A stretch of 43,351 nt of DNA. Source: Methyloprofundus sp. (GTDB lineage: Bacteria > Pseudomonadota > Gammaproteobacteria > Methylococcales > Methylomonadaceae). This document shows, one piece after another, positions 12,437 through 21,707 of the stretch (positions within the stretch are counted from its first letter, which is position 1; the number at the start of each line of letters is the position of its first letter). Both the position numbers and the translations under genes were made by a program. The DNA lies in assembly GCA_014859465.1 (NCBI GenBank), contig JACUUF010000021.1:1-43351 (forward strand), in the 5' to 3' direction. Below the pieces are notes generated by a model. The model saw only the letters and a program-made list of their open reading frames with translations, was not told the origin of the DNA and made no database searches.

Positions 12437-13858
12437 TTATCGATTCGTACCAAAACCCAGCAATTTGTTATTAATAATCATTTCAGCTATGGATTCGGGT
12501 ACTTGACTTTCCCATTCGCCCCGGCCTTTTTTAATATCTAGAAACACTTGCTGTGGGTTAATATTCAGCACAGTTTCATCAACATTATCTAAACCGACTA
12601 AATAGCCGTTATCCTTACAGTGTTGATATAAGTGATGTAATTTCTTAGGTGGCTGAAATGTATCGACAGTGACCAACTCTTCTTGCTCTGAGCTCTTAAT
12701 CGGATAAATATATAAACGTGTGTTATCTGGAAATAATTTAGCAAAGGCTTCTAAAATCCCCCCTTCTAAACCATTGTAGTATTCTTCCCTAAAAATTAAA
12801 TCTAAATTAGAAATTCCTAGAATCATACCCAATTGCTGCTGTGTATAACGGCGGAAATACTGGCGCAAACGGAAATAGCGCAAATAATCAGAAATAAGTA
12901 CCGTATAGCCTTGGGTATTGAGCATATCGACTCGCGCTAGAAAATCAGCATCATCAATTGTATCGCCGACCGTCAAACTTGCCATAGTGATTTCAGCTAA
13001 AACAATGGTTCTATCCAAATCAATATTTTCTACTTGGTTAAAGTGGCGTTGACCACATTGCACCATATCCTGATGAACATTGGTTAAGGGGGTAAACGTA
13101 CCACGAATAACTAAAATATTTTTCTTATACAATAATTCACTAGGAACTTGAACTTCTCCATGCGGACTAAACATAATGGCATGAGTCAAATTACTGTGTA
13201 CCAAATGCAAATTCATTAATCTATTTTCTACCTCTTCAAAATAGGGGCCAGAAAAATTAACCGTATCTACTTCGATACGACAAGGATCTAAATCCTCAAC
13301 TAACGCTTCAATAATTTTTTTTGGCTGCATAAAATAATGAAAAGCCGCGTGAATTAAATTAACCCCCACTACACCTAAAGCTTCTTGTTGAGAACCGCCA
13401 TTGTTATCTAGCATACGCACATGCACGATAATATCACTAGGTTCAGCGCCAGGATAAAGTTGTAAACGAATACCTAACCAACCATGACACTCATTTTTTT
13501 GTAGATAACTTTTAGCGGTAACTGTTGCGGCATAAGAAAAGAATGTTGTATTTCTGGGGCGAATCTCAGATAGTAAATTAGTAACCGCGTTATATTCTCT
13601 ATCCAACATCTTCATTAAGCGACTACGAGTTACATAGCGCTTTGATTCTTCTGCACCATAAATACTATCACTCACCTGCATATCATAAGCAGACAAGGTT
13701 TTAGCAATTGTTCCTGCGGCTCCACCTGCCTGAAAGAAGTTTCTAGCCACTTCTTGGCCTGCGCCAATTTCAACAATCGATCCATATTGACAATTATTCA
13801 AATTAATTGCTAAGGCTTTTTGTAAGGTCTTTTGTTTCTTCTCATTATTTGATGCCAT
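12437..13858 (-). CDS. Conserved 473-aa protein of unknown function with a nucleotidyltransferase-like motif
   Basis: 473 aa, soluble, no signal peptide. I do not recognise a characterised family. Residues 253-262 read GTFTPLTNVH and follow a hydrophobic strand (KKNILVIR). This resembles the G-x-F-x-P-x-H-x-G-H signature of the NMN/NaMN adenylyltransferase superfamily, with the first His replaced by Thr and the Gly by Val. The N-terminal half contains GSIVEIGAGQEVARNFFQAG, a glycine-rich segment resembling a nucleotide-binding loop. It occupies the place where dnaA often stands, between dnaN and an origin-like module (13948-14146). It is transcribed leftward, probably from a promoter inside or next to that module. 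A nucleotide-related enzyme is a guess from the motif only. Confidence 0.75.
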   Translation of the reverse strand: MASNNEKKQKTLQKALAINLNNCQYGSIVEIGAGQEVARNFFQAGGAAGTIAKTLSAYDMQVSDSIYGAEESKRYVTRSRLMKMLDREYNAVTNLLSEIRPRNTTFFSYAATVTAKSYLQKNECHGWLGIRLQLYPGAEPSDIIVHVRMLDNNGGSQQEALGVVGVNLIHAAFHYFMQPKKIIEALVEDLDPCRIEVDTVNFSGPYFEEVENRLMNLHLVHSNLTHAIMFSPHGEVQVPSELLYKKNILVIRGTFTPLTNVHQDMVQCGQRHFNQVENIDLDRTIVLAEITMASLTVGDTIDDADFLARVDMLNTQGYTVLISDYLRYFRLRQYFRRYTQQQLGMILGISNLDLIFREEYYNGLEGGILEAFAKLFPDNTRLYIYPIKSSEQEELVTVDTFQPPKKLHHLYQHCKDNGYLVGLDNVDETVLNINPQQVFLDIKKGRGEWESQVPESIAEMIINNKLLGFGTNR

Positions 13859-13947
13859 GTAAGTAAAATCCTATAAAGGTTATTGTTTTTGGTTATTTCA
13901 AAAATACCTGCTGTGCTAATAAAAATTAAAGTAATGTATACATAACT

Positions 13948-14146
13948 TTATTATTACTATTAAGGAGACAAATACCTGTGGATAAGTCATTTTTCAAAAT
14001 AAAAATCACTTGCTTAGTTTATCAGTAATTGTGTGTTTAAGTTTAACCTAAAATGTAGCTAAGCTGTGCTTAAAATGCCGATTAAAAATTAACTACACGT
14101 TAACAACAACAAACTCATTGCGTAAAACACAGACTTATCCACAGGC
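13948..14146. other. Origin-like DnaA-box module, copy A
   Basis: Within the 289-base gap between the 473-aa gene and tesA, two perfect DnaA boxes face each other: TGTGGATAA at 13977-13985 and TTATCCACA at 14135-14143. They lie inside a 14-bp inverted repeat (CCTGTGGATAAGTC / GACTTATCCACAGG). The box-to-box distance is exactly 158 bases, the same as in the two modules at 36755-36997 and 37397-37639. The 29 bases before the first box match copy B at 21 positions without a gap, and a degenerate third box (TAAAACACA, 14123-14131) sits where the other copies have TAATCCACA. The stretch between is AT-rich. It lies where gene direction changes from leftward to rightward, near dnaN and parS, so oriC is a reasonable candidate. 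Confidence 0.72.
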
Positions 14147-14147
14147 A

Positions 14148-14747
14148 TCAAAGCAGTTTTAGCAGGTAGGGATAGATATGTTCGGTGATGGTTGGTTGCG
14201 CTAGCGCATTGGGATGGAGACCATCACGCTGCATATACTCTTTGTTCAAAGCAACATTTTCTAAGATAAAAGGCACAACAGGAATATCATGTTGTGTGGA
14301 TAACTTTTGATAAGTAGCGTAAAACCTATCAGTAAAGCGGCGGCCATAATTACTGGGTATGCGCATACTCAATAACAAAACCTGAGCCCCTGATTTTTTT
14401 GACTTTTCGATAATAGCTGATAAATTTTTTTGCATCTCGGTTAAAGACATACCGCGTAAGCCATCATTAGCGCCTAATTCAAGCATAATAATATCCGGCT
14501 GATATTTTTTTAAGATATGCGGTAAACGTGCCAGCCCGCCCGCTGTAGTATCGCCACTAATACTTTCGTTATGGATGGTATATTCTGGATACGCTACTTG
14601 AATTTTTTGTTGCATTAATGCAACCCAACCTTGTTGCGCTTCAAATCCATAACTAGCACTGATACTATCCCCTAAAACGACAATTGATTTTGCCTGTGTT
14701 AATGATGAACAGCACAGGACAATCCCCAGCAAAAAAAACTTAAACAT
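14148..14747 (-). CDS. tesA: Acyl-CoA thioesterase I / lysophospholipase L1 (GDSL esterase)
   Basis: 199 aa with an N-terminal signal peptide (hydrophobic to about residue 19, cleavage near TQA-K), so periplasmic. SGNH-hydrolase blocks are all visible: VLGDSISASYGF (nucleophile Ser), the Gly of TTAGGLAR, ELGANDGLRGM (Asn), and DGLHPNA (Asp-His). The family hydrolyses acyl-CoA, lysophospholipid and other esters. It is divergent from ybbA exactly as in E. coli, but the two start codons overlap by two bases, so there is no intergenic spacer. A perfect DnaA 9-mer lies inside the gene (14295-14303). Confidence 0.92.
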   Translation of the reverse strand: MFKFFLLGIVLCCSSLTQAKSIVVLGDSISASYGFEAQQGWVALMQQKIQVAYPEYTIHNESISGDTTAGGLARLPHILKKYQPDIIMLELGANDGLRGMSLTEMQKNLSAIIEKSKKSGAQVLLLSMRIPSNYGRRFTDRFYATYQKLSTQHDIPVVPFILENVALNKEYMQRDGLHPNALAQPTITEHIYPYLLKLL

Positions 14748-15438
14748 GACTCACTCCGTATTAGAAAAAAATAATTCGCCTATTATTACAGTCGAAAACT
14801 TATACAAAACAGTTAACAGTATAGAAGGTTCTTTGACAATCTTGTCAGACGTCAGTTTTAACATTAAACCTGCCGAAAGTATCGCCATTATTGGTGCATC
14901 GGGATCGGGCAAATCAACCTTACTTAGTTTATTGGCGGGCTTGGATAGCTCAAGTTCAGGGAATATCGAAATATTTGGCCAAGCACTGAAGAAGCTCAAT
15001 GAAGATCAACGCGCAGCATTACGTAATAAGATGATTGGCTTTGTTTTTCAATCGTTTCAACTGCTACCTAACCTCAATGCCTTAGAAAATGTCATGTTAC
15101 CGTTGGAATTAATTGCTGATAAACAAGCGAAATCACTGGCCACTTTATTATTAAATCGTGTCGGTTTAAGTCATCGCCTCCAACATATTCCCAACCAATT
15201 ATCTGGTGGCGAGCAACAACGCGTAGCGCTAGCACGTGCTTTTGTGACACATCCGAAAATTTTATTTGCGGATGAACCGACAGGAAATTTAGACAGTAGC
15301 ACAGGCGAACATATTATTGATTTGCTGTTTGAACTAAACAAAGAAAACCAGACGACCTTGGTTTTAGTGACGCACGATCAGCGCTTGGCTAGTCGGTGTA
15401 CGCGCACGATTGAATTAAGTGCGGGGCGTATCGTATGA
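14746..15438 (+). CDS. ybbA: ABC transporter ATP-binding protein YbbA
   Basis: 230 aa ATPase of the LolD/MacB type. It has Walker A GASGSGKSTLL (about residue 46), signature LSGGEQQRVALARA, Walker B ILFADEPTGNLD and switch His in VTHDQR. It partners the permease encoded directly downstream (4-base overlap). The start ATG overlaps the tesA start on the other strand; no other in-frame ATG or GTG occurs before the first conserved residues, so this start is probably right despite the lack of a ribosome-binding site. The substrate is unknown; the tesA-ybbA-ybbP context suggests lipid or envelope-related export. Confidence 0.93.
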   Translation: MTHSVLEKNNSPIITVENLYKTVNSIEGSLTILSDVSFNIKPAESIAIIGASGSGKSTLLSLLAGLDSSSSGNIEIFGQALKKLNEDQRAALRNKMIGFVFQSFQLLPNLNALENVMLPLELIADKQAKSLATLLLNRVGLSHRLQHIPNQLSGGEQQRVALARAFVTHPKILFADEPTGNLDSSTGEHIIDLLFELNKENQTTLVLVTHDQRLASRCTRTIELSAGRIV

Positions 15439-17918
15439 ATAAATTAACCTTAGCCTTGCGCTTTTTGCGTCGTGACAGTCGTTCGGGAGAATTAACTTTA
15501 TTAATGTTAGCACTGATTATTGCGGTCGCTAGTTCGACCGCGATTAGTCTATTTGCCAATCGCATGAACCGAACGATGAACTTTCAAGCCGCTGAGTTTT
15601 TAGCCGGCGATTTGGTCGTTAGCAGTCCAGAGTTAATTAATACAAATTATCTACAACAAGTCACAAAGCTTAATTTAAAGCAATCACAAAGCACTGAATT
15701 TTCCAGCATGCTCATTGAAAATGAGCAATTTTTATTGGCGGCCATTAAAGTTGTTAGCGATAACTATCCGCTACACGGTGCTTTAAAAGTACGCCAAGCA
15801 ACTTATACCCAGGAACAAACACTGAAACACGGCCCAAAACAAGGCGAAGTCTGGGTAGAATCGCGTATTCTATCGGCTTTACAGCTTAAATTAGGTGACT
15901 CATTAAGGGTCGGAGAATTGCCTTTAATTGTTAGCCATATTATTACCTATGAGCCTGATAAGCGGGGTGACTTATACAGCCTGTCACCTAGAGTTATGCT
16001 CAATGCAGCTGATTTGAGTGCGACTCAAATAATACAACCGGGAAGTCATGTACATTATTTTTATCAATTTGCTGGCACAGAAGCAGATATTATTAAGTTT
16101 AAGCAGTGGCTTAAACCTCAGTTAACAGCCGCTCAGCGCTTGATGGATATTTATGATAACCAGCCTCAACTAGGATCAGCTCTGCAAAAAGCAGAACGTT
16201 ATTTAGGGCTCTCAAGTATTGTGGTTATTTTAATTGCCGGTGTGGCTATTGCAATGGCAACGCGTCGCTTTAGTGAGCGGCATTTTAATAGTACAGCCAT
16301 TTTGCGTTGTTTAGGTTATAAACAAAATGACGTGTTGCAATTATTTTTATGGCAATTTTTGTTGATCGGACTGATTGCCAGTTTTATCGGCTGTATTTTG
16401 GGCTGGATCAGTCAAGCCTTATTATTTCAATTGCTACGTGATTTATTGCCCGCGCAAGTGGCAGATCCCAGTTATCTAGCGGTACTATTTGGCATGATTA
16501 TCGGCATTGTGGTTTTGTTTGGCTTTGCACTACCGCCTTTACTGCGCCTTAAACAAGTGTCGCCCTTACGCATATTGCAACGTGATTTAGATCCGATGCC
16601 AAGCAGTGCCTTTTTAGTCTACGGCTTAGCCATCAGCTTATTAGTCTTGTTAATTAGCCAATATACGCAAGATCTGCAAATGACCTTTGGTATTATCGCT
16701 ATCGGGATGCTCAGTTTGGCTGTTTTAGGCGGACTTACTTATGGCTTGCTAGGGCTTACTCGATTATTATTGCCACATGTCAGTTTAAGCTGGCGTTTTG
16801 GCCTACAAGGACTGTCAAAACACCGAAATAGCAATATTACCCAAATTCTGGCTTTCAGTATTACCTTGCTAGCGATTATTCTTAGTTTTACTGTGCGTAC
16901 TGATTTAATTAGTGACTGGCAAAAGCAATTACCCGCTAATGCCCCTAACCATTTTGCACTAAATGTCTTTGCCGAGCAAAAAGAGCCATTAACACTCGAT
17001 TTAAAAGAGCAGGGCGTGATAATTGAGCAATTTTATCCCGTGGTCAGAGGTCGCTTAGTTGCCATTAACCATATCCCGGTACAGCAAATTGTTAGCAAAG
17101 AATCGCAAGGAGAGCGTGCCATACAGCGAGATTTAAGTTTAACCTGGGGCGCCACGTTACCTGTGGATAACAAAATTATTGAAGGCGATGCCTCACTAGC
17201 ACGAAAACCAGGACGGGTCTCGATAGAAGAAAAATTAGCCAAAAGTCTGCAAGTGGTTATCGGCGATCAGCTTACTTTTACCATTGGTAATGAGCAAATC
17301 GAAGCGCAAGTAGACAGCATTCGCCAAGTCGATTGGGATACCATGCAACCTAATTTTTATATGTTTTTTTCCAGTGGCACGATAGAGCAATTTGCGCATA
17401 CTTATATCACCAGCTTTTATTTACCCGCTGAGCAAAAATCTGTACTTAATCAGCTGCTAAAACATTACCCCGCAATGACAGTATTAGATGTGGATTTTAT
17501 CTTGCAGCAATTGACCCGAATTTTGGCGCAGCTTACGGCCGCTATTAATTACTTATTATACTTTGCTTTGGTCGCGGGTTTTTTAGTGCTCTTTGCTGCC
17601 GTGTATTCAACCTTAGATGCACGTATTTATGAAGGCGTGTTGATGCGTACTTTAGGCGCTAAACGAAGTTTTTTACAAAAAATTCAGTGGATAGAGTTTA
17701 GCGCTTTAGGTTTTATTGCAGGGCTGTTAGCCGTCTTAATGGCTCAGGCCATTATTTATGGTTTATATACTTGGCTATTAAAAATGGAATTTAATCCCAA
17801 CTTAACCTTGTGCTTGTTATTTCCTATTGGCTCCGCTTTGTTAATTGGTTTAGCGGGTTTTTGGGGAACGCGAGCAGTGACCAATCAATCGCCGATGCAG
17901 GTTTTAAGGCAGTTATAA
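15435..17918 (+). CDS. ybbP: ABC transporter permease YbbP (FtsX-like, duplicated)
   Basis: 827 aa, close to the 804-aa E. coli protein. It has an N-terminal membrane span (LTLLMLALIIAVASSTAIS), a periplasmic MacB-PCD-like region, three spans (about residues 255-375), two central spans, a second extracytoplasmic region, and three C-terminal FtsX-type spans ending in GTRAVTNQSPMQVLRQL. It overlaps ybbA by 4 bases, so the pair is translationally coupled. MacB-type permeases of this kind work mechanically on periplasmic or membrane substrates and not as channels. A DnaA 9-mer inside the gene (17162-17170) is probably incidental. Confidence 0.92.
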   Translation: MNKLTLALRFLRRDSRSGELTLLMLALIIAVASSTAISLFANRMNRTMNFQAAEFLAGDLVVSSPELINTNYLQQVTKLNLKQSQSTEFSSMLIENEQFLLAAIKVVSDNYPLHGALKVRQATYTQEQTLKHGPKQGEVWVESRILSALQLKLGDSLRVGELPLIVSHIITYEPDKRGDLYSLSPRVMLNAADLSATQIIQPGSHVHYFYQFAGTEADIIKFKQWLKPQLTAAQRLMDIYDNQPQLGSALQKAERYLGLSSIVVILIAGVAIAMATRRFSERHFNSTAILRCLGYKQNDVLQLFLWQFLLIGLIASFIGCILGWISQALLFQLLRDLLPAQVADPSYLAVLFGMIIGIVVLFGFALPPLLRLKQVSPLRILQRDLDPMPSSAFLVYGLAISLLVLLISQYTQDLQMTFGIIAIGMLSLAVLGGLTYGLLGLTRLLLPHVSLSWRFGLQGLSKHRNSNITQILAFSITLLAIILSFTVRTDLISDWQKQLPANAPNHFALNVFAEQKEPLTLDLKEQGVIIEQFYPVVRGRLVAINHIPVQQIVSKESQGERAIQRDLSLTWGATLPVDNKIIEGDASLARKPGRVSIEEKLAKSLQVVIGDQLTFTIGNEQIEAQVDSIRQVDWDTMQPNFYMFFSSGTIEQFAHTYITSFYLPAEQKSVLNQLLKHYPAMTVLDVDFILQQLTRILAQLTAAINYLLYFALVAGFLVLFAAVYSTLDARIYEGVLMRTLGAKRSFLQKIQWIEFSALGFIAGLLAVLMAQAIIYGLYTWLLKMEFNPNLTLCLLFPIGSALLIGLAGFWGTRAVTNQSPMQVLRQL

Positions 17919-18045
17919 TCTTAATCGTTTGGTTACTATTAATTCACCGTGTAGTATTGATAAACAACACAATTGTCCCAATCATAATGGCTATACCTTA
18001 CTTAACTTATGTATTTTTATACTTTTCACCCATAGTGCTTAAACA

Positions 18046-18873
18046 ATGAAAACAAATAAAATAGGATTTATCGGCGGCGGTAACATGGCGAGTAGCTTAA
18101 TTAGCGGACTTATTGCCAGTGGTCACTCACCTCACCAAATTTGGGTTTCTGATGCCGATCAGAACAAATTATCCAGCTTAGCAACTCGCTTACAGATTAA
18201 TACTGTAGCAACGAATGATGCCTTAATTGCCGAAGTTGATGTTGTGGTATTAGCGGTAAAACCACAAGCAATTGCTCTGGTTATTAAAAATTCATTCGCT
18301 GCATTCGAGCAATCTAATGCCTTAATTGTTTCTATTGCTGCGGGTATTAATCAAGCCAGCTTAAGTAAATGGTTAGGCGAAAAAGCCGCGATTGTACGCT
18401 GTATGCCGAATACCCCAGCTTTAGTGCAAACCGGTGCTTCTGGTCTACATGCCAATGCTAATGTTAGCGACGATCAGCTTGATTTAGCTGAAAATATAAT
18501 GCGCTCAGTGGGTATCACTGTTTGGGTCAAAAAAGAAAGTGAAATAGATGTTGTTACTGCTGTATCAGGTAGCGGTCCTGCATATTTCTTTTTATTGATG
18601 GAAGCCATGGAAAAAGCAGCCATTGATCTGGGCCTAAGCAAACATACCGCGCAGTTATTAATTGAGCAAACCGCTTTAGGAGCGGCAAAAATAGCCTTAG
18701 AATCTAACGAATCGCCAGGTGAACTAAGAGCCAGAGTCACTTCGCCAGGCGGCACAACCGAGCAAGCAATTAAAACCTTTAATGAAGCTAATTTTAGCGC
18801 TTTAGTTAAACAGGCAATCCAAGCGGCACATGATCGTTCTATCGAATTATCCAAAGAATTAGGAGCAAGTTAA
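18046..18873 (+). CDS. proC: Pyrroline-5-carboxylate reductase
   Basis: 275 aa. It catalyses the last step of proline synthesis, NAD(P)H reduction of pyrroline-5-carboxylate. The Rossmann start is KIGFIGGGNMASSLISGL, followed by VVLAVKPQ, RCMPNTPALV, the substrate-site SGSGPAYFFLLMEAM, and the family signature RVTSPGGTTEQAI near the C-terminus. Its stop overlaps the start of yggT by one base. The usual upstream yggS is absent; ybbP ends 127 bases before. Confidence 0.96.
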   Translation: MKTNKIGFIGGGNMASSLISGLIASGHSPHQIWVSDADQNKLSSLATRLQINTVATNDALIAEVDVVVLAVKPQAIALVIKNSFAAFEQSNALIVSIAAGINQASLSKWLGEKAAIVRCMPNTPALVQTGASGLHANANVSDDQLDLAENIMRSVGITVWVKKESEIDVVTAVSGSGPAYFFLLMEAMEKAAIDLGLSKHTAQLLIEQTALGAAKIALESNESPGELRARVTSPGGTTEQAIKTFNEANFSALVKQAIQAAHDRSIELSKELGAS

Positions 18874-19448
18874 TGGATTCTAATTACCTAAGTGATCCGA
18901 TAATTTTTTTATTGGATACCGTTTTTTCATTTTATATTTTAGCGGTACTTATTCGCTTTCTTTTGCAATGGGTAGGTGGCGATTTTTATAATCCTATTTC
19001 ACAGTTTTTAGTCAAAATCACTCACCCTATACTGCGTGTTTTAAGACGCTACATCCCAGCCATAGGCAAAATTGATACATCTTCTTTAGTGTTGCTTTTA
19101 GTGTTACAAATGATCTCTGACTCGATTGTCTTAACCTTGAAAGGCTTAAGCTTTAGTTTTGCTGCATTGGCTGTGTTGTCTTTTAGCCAGTTAATCTCAC
19201 TGCTAATTAATGTTTTTGTTTTTGCCATCTTTGCGCGCGCCATTTTAAGCTGGTTAAACCCCGGTACTTTTAATGCCGCTTCAAATTTACTATATAGCTT
19301 AACTGAACCTTTATTAGCCAATTGCAGACGCATAGTTCCTGATTTAGGAGGGATCGATTTATCACCGCTAATCGTGCTAGTGGCTTTGCAGCTAACAAAA
19401 ATGCTTATTATCCCGCCTCTACAACAATTAATTAGCCTAGTAGGTTAA
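18873..19448 (+). CDS. yggT: YggT family membrane protein
   Basis: 191 aa with two tandem YggT repeats, each with two membrane spans: FYILAVLIRFLLQWVGGDFYNP with THPILRVLRRYIPAIGKIDTS, then FARAILSWLNPG with LTEPLLANCRRIVPDLGGID. The family is poorly characterised and is linked to osmotic stress and cell-division neighbours in other bacteria. It is translationally coupled to proC (TAATG). Confidence 0.92.
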   Translation: MDSNYLSDPIIFLLDTVFSFYILAVLIRFLLQWVGGDFYNPISQFLVKITHPILRVLRRYIPAIGKIDTSSLVLLLVLQMISDSIVLTLKGLSFSFAALAVLSFSQLISLLINVFVFAIFARAILSWLNPGTFNAASNLLYSLTEPLLANCRRIVPDLGGIDLSPLIVLVALQLTKMLIIPPLQQLISLVG

Positions 19449-19462
19449 TATTGGCACAATAA

Positions 19463-19492
19463 ATAGCGGTATTTTTAAGCAAATACTGCTAT
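19463..19492 (+). terminator. Hairpin after proC-yggT
   Basis: A 12-bp stem (ATAGCGGTATTT / AAATACTGCTAT, one G-T pair) with a 6-base loop lies 14 bases past the yggT stop. There is no U-tract after it (CCTCTTGATTG), so it is a weak terminator or an mRNA-stabilising end. Confidence 0.5.
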
Positions 19493-19531
19493 CCTCTTGA
19501 TTGTAGTTCACTTAACCATCTTAGCCATTTT

Positions 19532-20527
19532 ATGAAATATCGCCATGCACTTTTTTGTTCAATAGCGCTTACCAGCTTTATGGCTGTGCCATCGCTTGTT
19601 GCTGCAAAAATGTATCGCTGGGTAGATGGCAATGGCAATATATATTATTCTGATAAAGTTCCCCCACAACAATCAAAGCTTGAACGTAAAGTACTGAATG
19701 AACACGGTCGTGTCATTGAAACGGTTGACGCAGCAAAAACGGCTGAGCAATTTGCTTTAGAGCAAAGACTGGAATTATTAAGACAAGAGCAAGAAAAAAT
19801 TATTGCGCAACAAAAATCTAATGACAAAGTGTTACTCAGCACCTTCCGTAATATTGATGATTTACGCCTGACTTTGAATGGCAAATTAAATTCAGTCAAT
19901 GCACATAAGCGCATGCTGGAAGATGCACTAGCCACTTTAAATGACAATTTAGCCAGTGTTCGTAGTAAAGCAGCTCAAGAAGAAAGAAAAGGAAAAAGTG
20001 TTTCTCCTAGTATTTTAAAACTAATCTCTGATACCGAAAACGAAATCAATAATACCGATGCCCAAATCGCTAAGGTTGTCGAGCAATACCAAGAAATACA
20101 AAGTAAATTTGATAAAGATATAGAACGTTTTATATTTTTAACTCAAGGCAATAGATCCAACACACAGACATTAATCGATGAAACCGCAGAAACTCAAGCG
20201 GCTAATGTTTTAGGCTTATTTAACTGTTTTGATAGAAAAGCATGTGATCAAGCTTGGGAAATAGCACGACAATTTGTTCTATTGCATTCGACAACACAGA
20301 TTAACTTTGATACTGAAACGCTTATTATGAGCAGTGACCCTAAGATCGGTTCAGACTTAAGTTTATCAGTGTCTAAATCCAAACGAGCAAATGATAAAAC
20401 CAGTATCTTTTTAGATATTCGTTGCCATCATTCAACGATGGGTACTGAGTTATGCCTAAGCGAACGAGTTAAGCGAATTCGTCAATCTTTTATGCCTTAT
20501 ATTGAAAGTAAATTATCTAAATTGTAG
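19532..20527 (+). CDS. DUF4124 domain protein, exported, with coiled coil
   Basis: 331 aa. It has a signal peptide (cleavage near VAA-KM), then the DUF4124 motif KMYRWVDGNGNIYYSDKVPP at residues 26-45. Next comes a long charged helical region (about 65-195) rich in Q, K and E, likely a coiled coil, and a C-terminal globular part with conserved-looking cysteines (FNCFDRKACDQAW; IRCHHSTMGTELCLSE). It is probably periplasmic. DUF4124 proteins are common in gammaproteobacteria, but their function is not known. It stands alone between yggT and thiO with short gaps. Confidence 0.82.
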   Translation: MKYRHALFCSIALTSFMAVPSLVAAKMYRWVDGNGNIYYSDKVPPQQSKLERKVLNEHGRVIETVDAAKTAEQFALEQRLELLRQEQEKIIAQQKSNDKVLLSTFRNIDDLRLTLNGKLNSVNAHKRMLEDALATLNDNLASVRSKAAQEERKGKSVSPSILKLISDTENEINNTDAQIAKVVEQYQEIQSKFDKDIERFIFLTQGNRSNTQTLIDETAETQAANVLGLFNCFDRKACDQAWEIARQFVLLHSTTQINFDTETLIMSSDPKIGSDLSLSVSKSKRANDKTSIFLDIRCHHSTMGTELCLSERVKRIRQSFMPYIESKLSKL

Positions 20528-20595
20528 CTCCTTATCAATTAGCTTGGCTTTAGTTGATATAATAACCGTACACTTTAGTTAAGCTCTTATTTTTT

Positions 20596-21696
20596 ATGCA
20601 CAGTACTCCTGATATAACATTGGTTGGCGGCGGTATTACCGGCCTTTTATGCGCGCGTCTGTTTGCTCTAGCCGGAGCCAGCGTAACCCTCATTGATAAG
20701 AATCAGATAGGTAAAGAGTCCTCTTGGGCGGGTGGTGGAATTTTATTACCCTTATATCCTTGGCGCCAAGCTGATGCCATTAGCCAACTGGTCATTCCCA
20801 GCATGACAGCTTATCCTGAATTAGCCCAAGCCTTAATTGATGCGACAGGCATAGATCCAGAATATCTCGTAAGCGGCTTATTGATGAGCCCCTTAGCGGA
20901 TTTAAATGAAGCTCTCGCGTGGAGTAACAAACACGCCATTAAGACCAGCCTTGCCAGTAGCGAACAGCGTCAACAGTTCACATCTATACAAAATGATGCT
21001 TTATATTTACCCGGCATTGCTCAGGTTCGAAATCCACGTTTACTTAAATCACTAAAACAAGATTTGTTACAGCGCGGCGTTAAAATTATCGAGCATTGTG
21101 CCATTGAAAAAGTAACCATTAAAGAGAATCAAATCATTGAAATAGCCAGTCATGCTGAGACTTTCCTCGTTAAGCAATTAGTTATTAGTACAGGAGCTTG
21201 GACCGGGAGTTTATGGCAACAGCTGTTAGGTAGAAGCGAACCAACATCAGCTAATGTTTTCCCTGTAAAAGGACAGATGCTCATTTTTGATACGCCGATG
21301 GGCACATTAGACACCATGGTGCTGGAAAATGATCGCTATTTAATACCGCGTCGCGATGGCAAAATATTATGCGGTAGCACGGTTGAATATGCCGATTTTG
21401 ACAAAACAAGCTCAGCAGAAGCTAAACAATCATTAGTTAGTTTTGCGCATAACTTATTCCCCGATTTACAAACCTGTCCAGTTATTCATCATTGGGCAGG
21501 CTTGCGTCCTGGGACTGAGCACGGCATACCTTATATTGATCAACATCCTGAAATACAAAATTTAGCGATCAATGCCGGACATTTTAGAAATGGCTTTGCT
21601 ATGGGGCCAGCCTCCGCACAGTTACTTTATGATCTAGTAACCAAACAAGCCCCGCAAATTGATCCTACTCCCTACCAACTTTCTGCTCAGCATTGA
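20596..21696 (+). CDS. thiO: Glycine oxidase ThiO (FAD-dependent oxidoreductase)
   Basis: 366 aa DAO-family flavoenzyme. Evidence is the N-terminal FAD-binding DITLVGGGITGLLCARLFAL, the GKESSWAGGGILLPLYPW segment typical of ThiO, and the C-terminal NAGHFRNGFAMGPASAQL. It oxidises glycine to the imine used for the thiazole half of thiamine. No thiS, thiG or thiE is adjacent; pyrD follows after 11 bases and is probably cotranscribed. Another D-amino-acid or sarcosine oxidase activity is possible. Confidence 0.85.
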   Translation: MHSTPDITLVGGGITGLLCARLFALAGASVTLIDKNQIGKESSWAGGGILLPLYPWRQADAISQLVIPSMTAYPELAQALIDATGIDPEYLVSGLLMSPLADLNEALAWSNKHAIKTSLASSEQRQQFTSIQNDALYLPGIAQVRNPRLLKSLKQDLLQRGVKIIEHCAIEKVTIKENQIIEIASHAETFLVKQLVISTGAWTGSLWQQLLGRSEPTSANVFPVKGQMLIFDTPMGTLDTMVLENDRYLIPRRDGKILCGSTVEYADFDKTSSAEAKQSLVSFAHNLFPDLQTCPVIHHWAGLRPGTEHGIPYIDQHPEIQNLAINAGHFRNGFAMGPASAQLLYDLVTKQAPQIDPTPYQLSAQH

Positions 21697-21707
21697 GAAC
21701 CTAAGTT

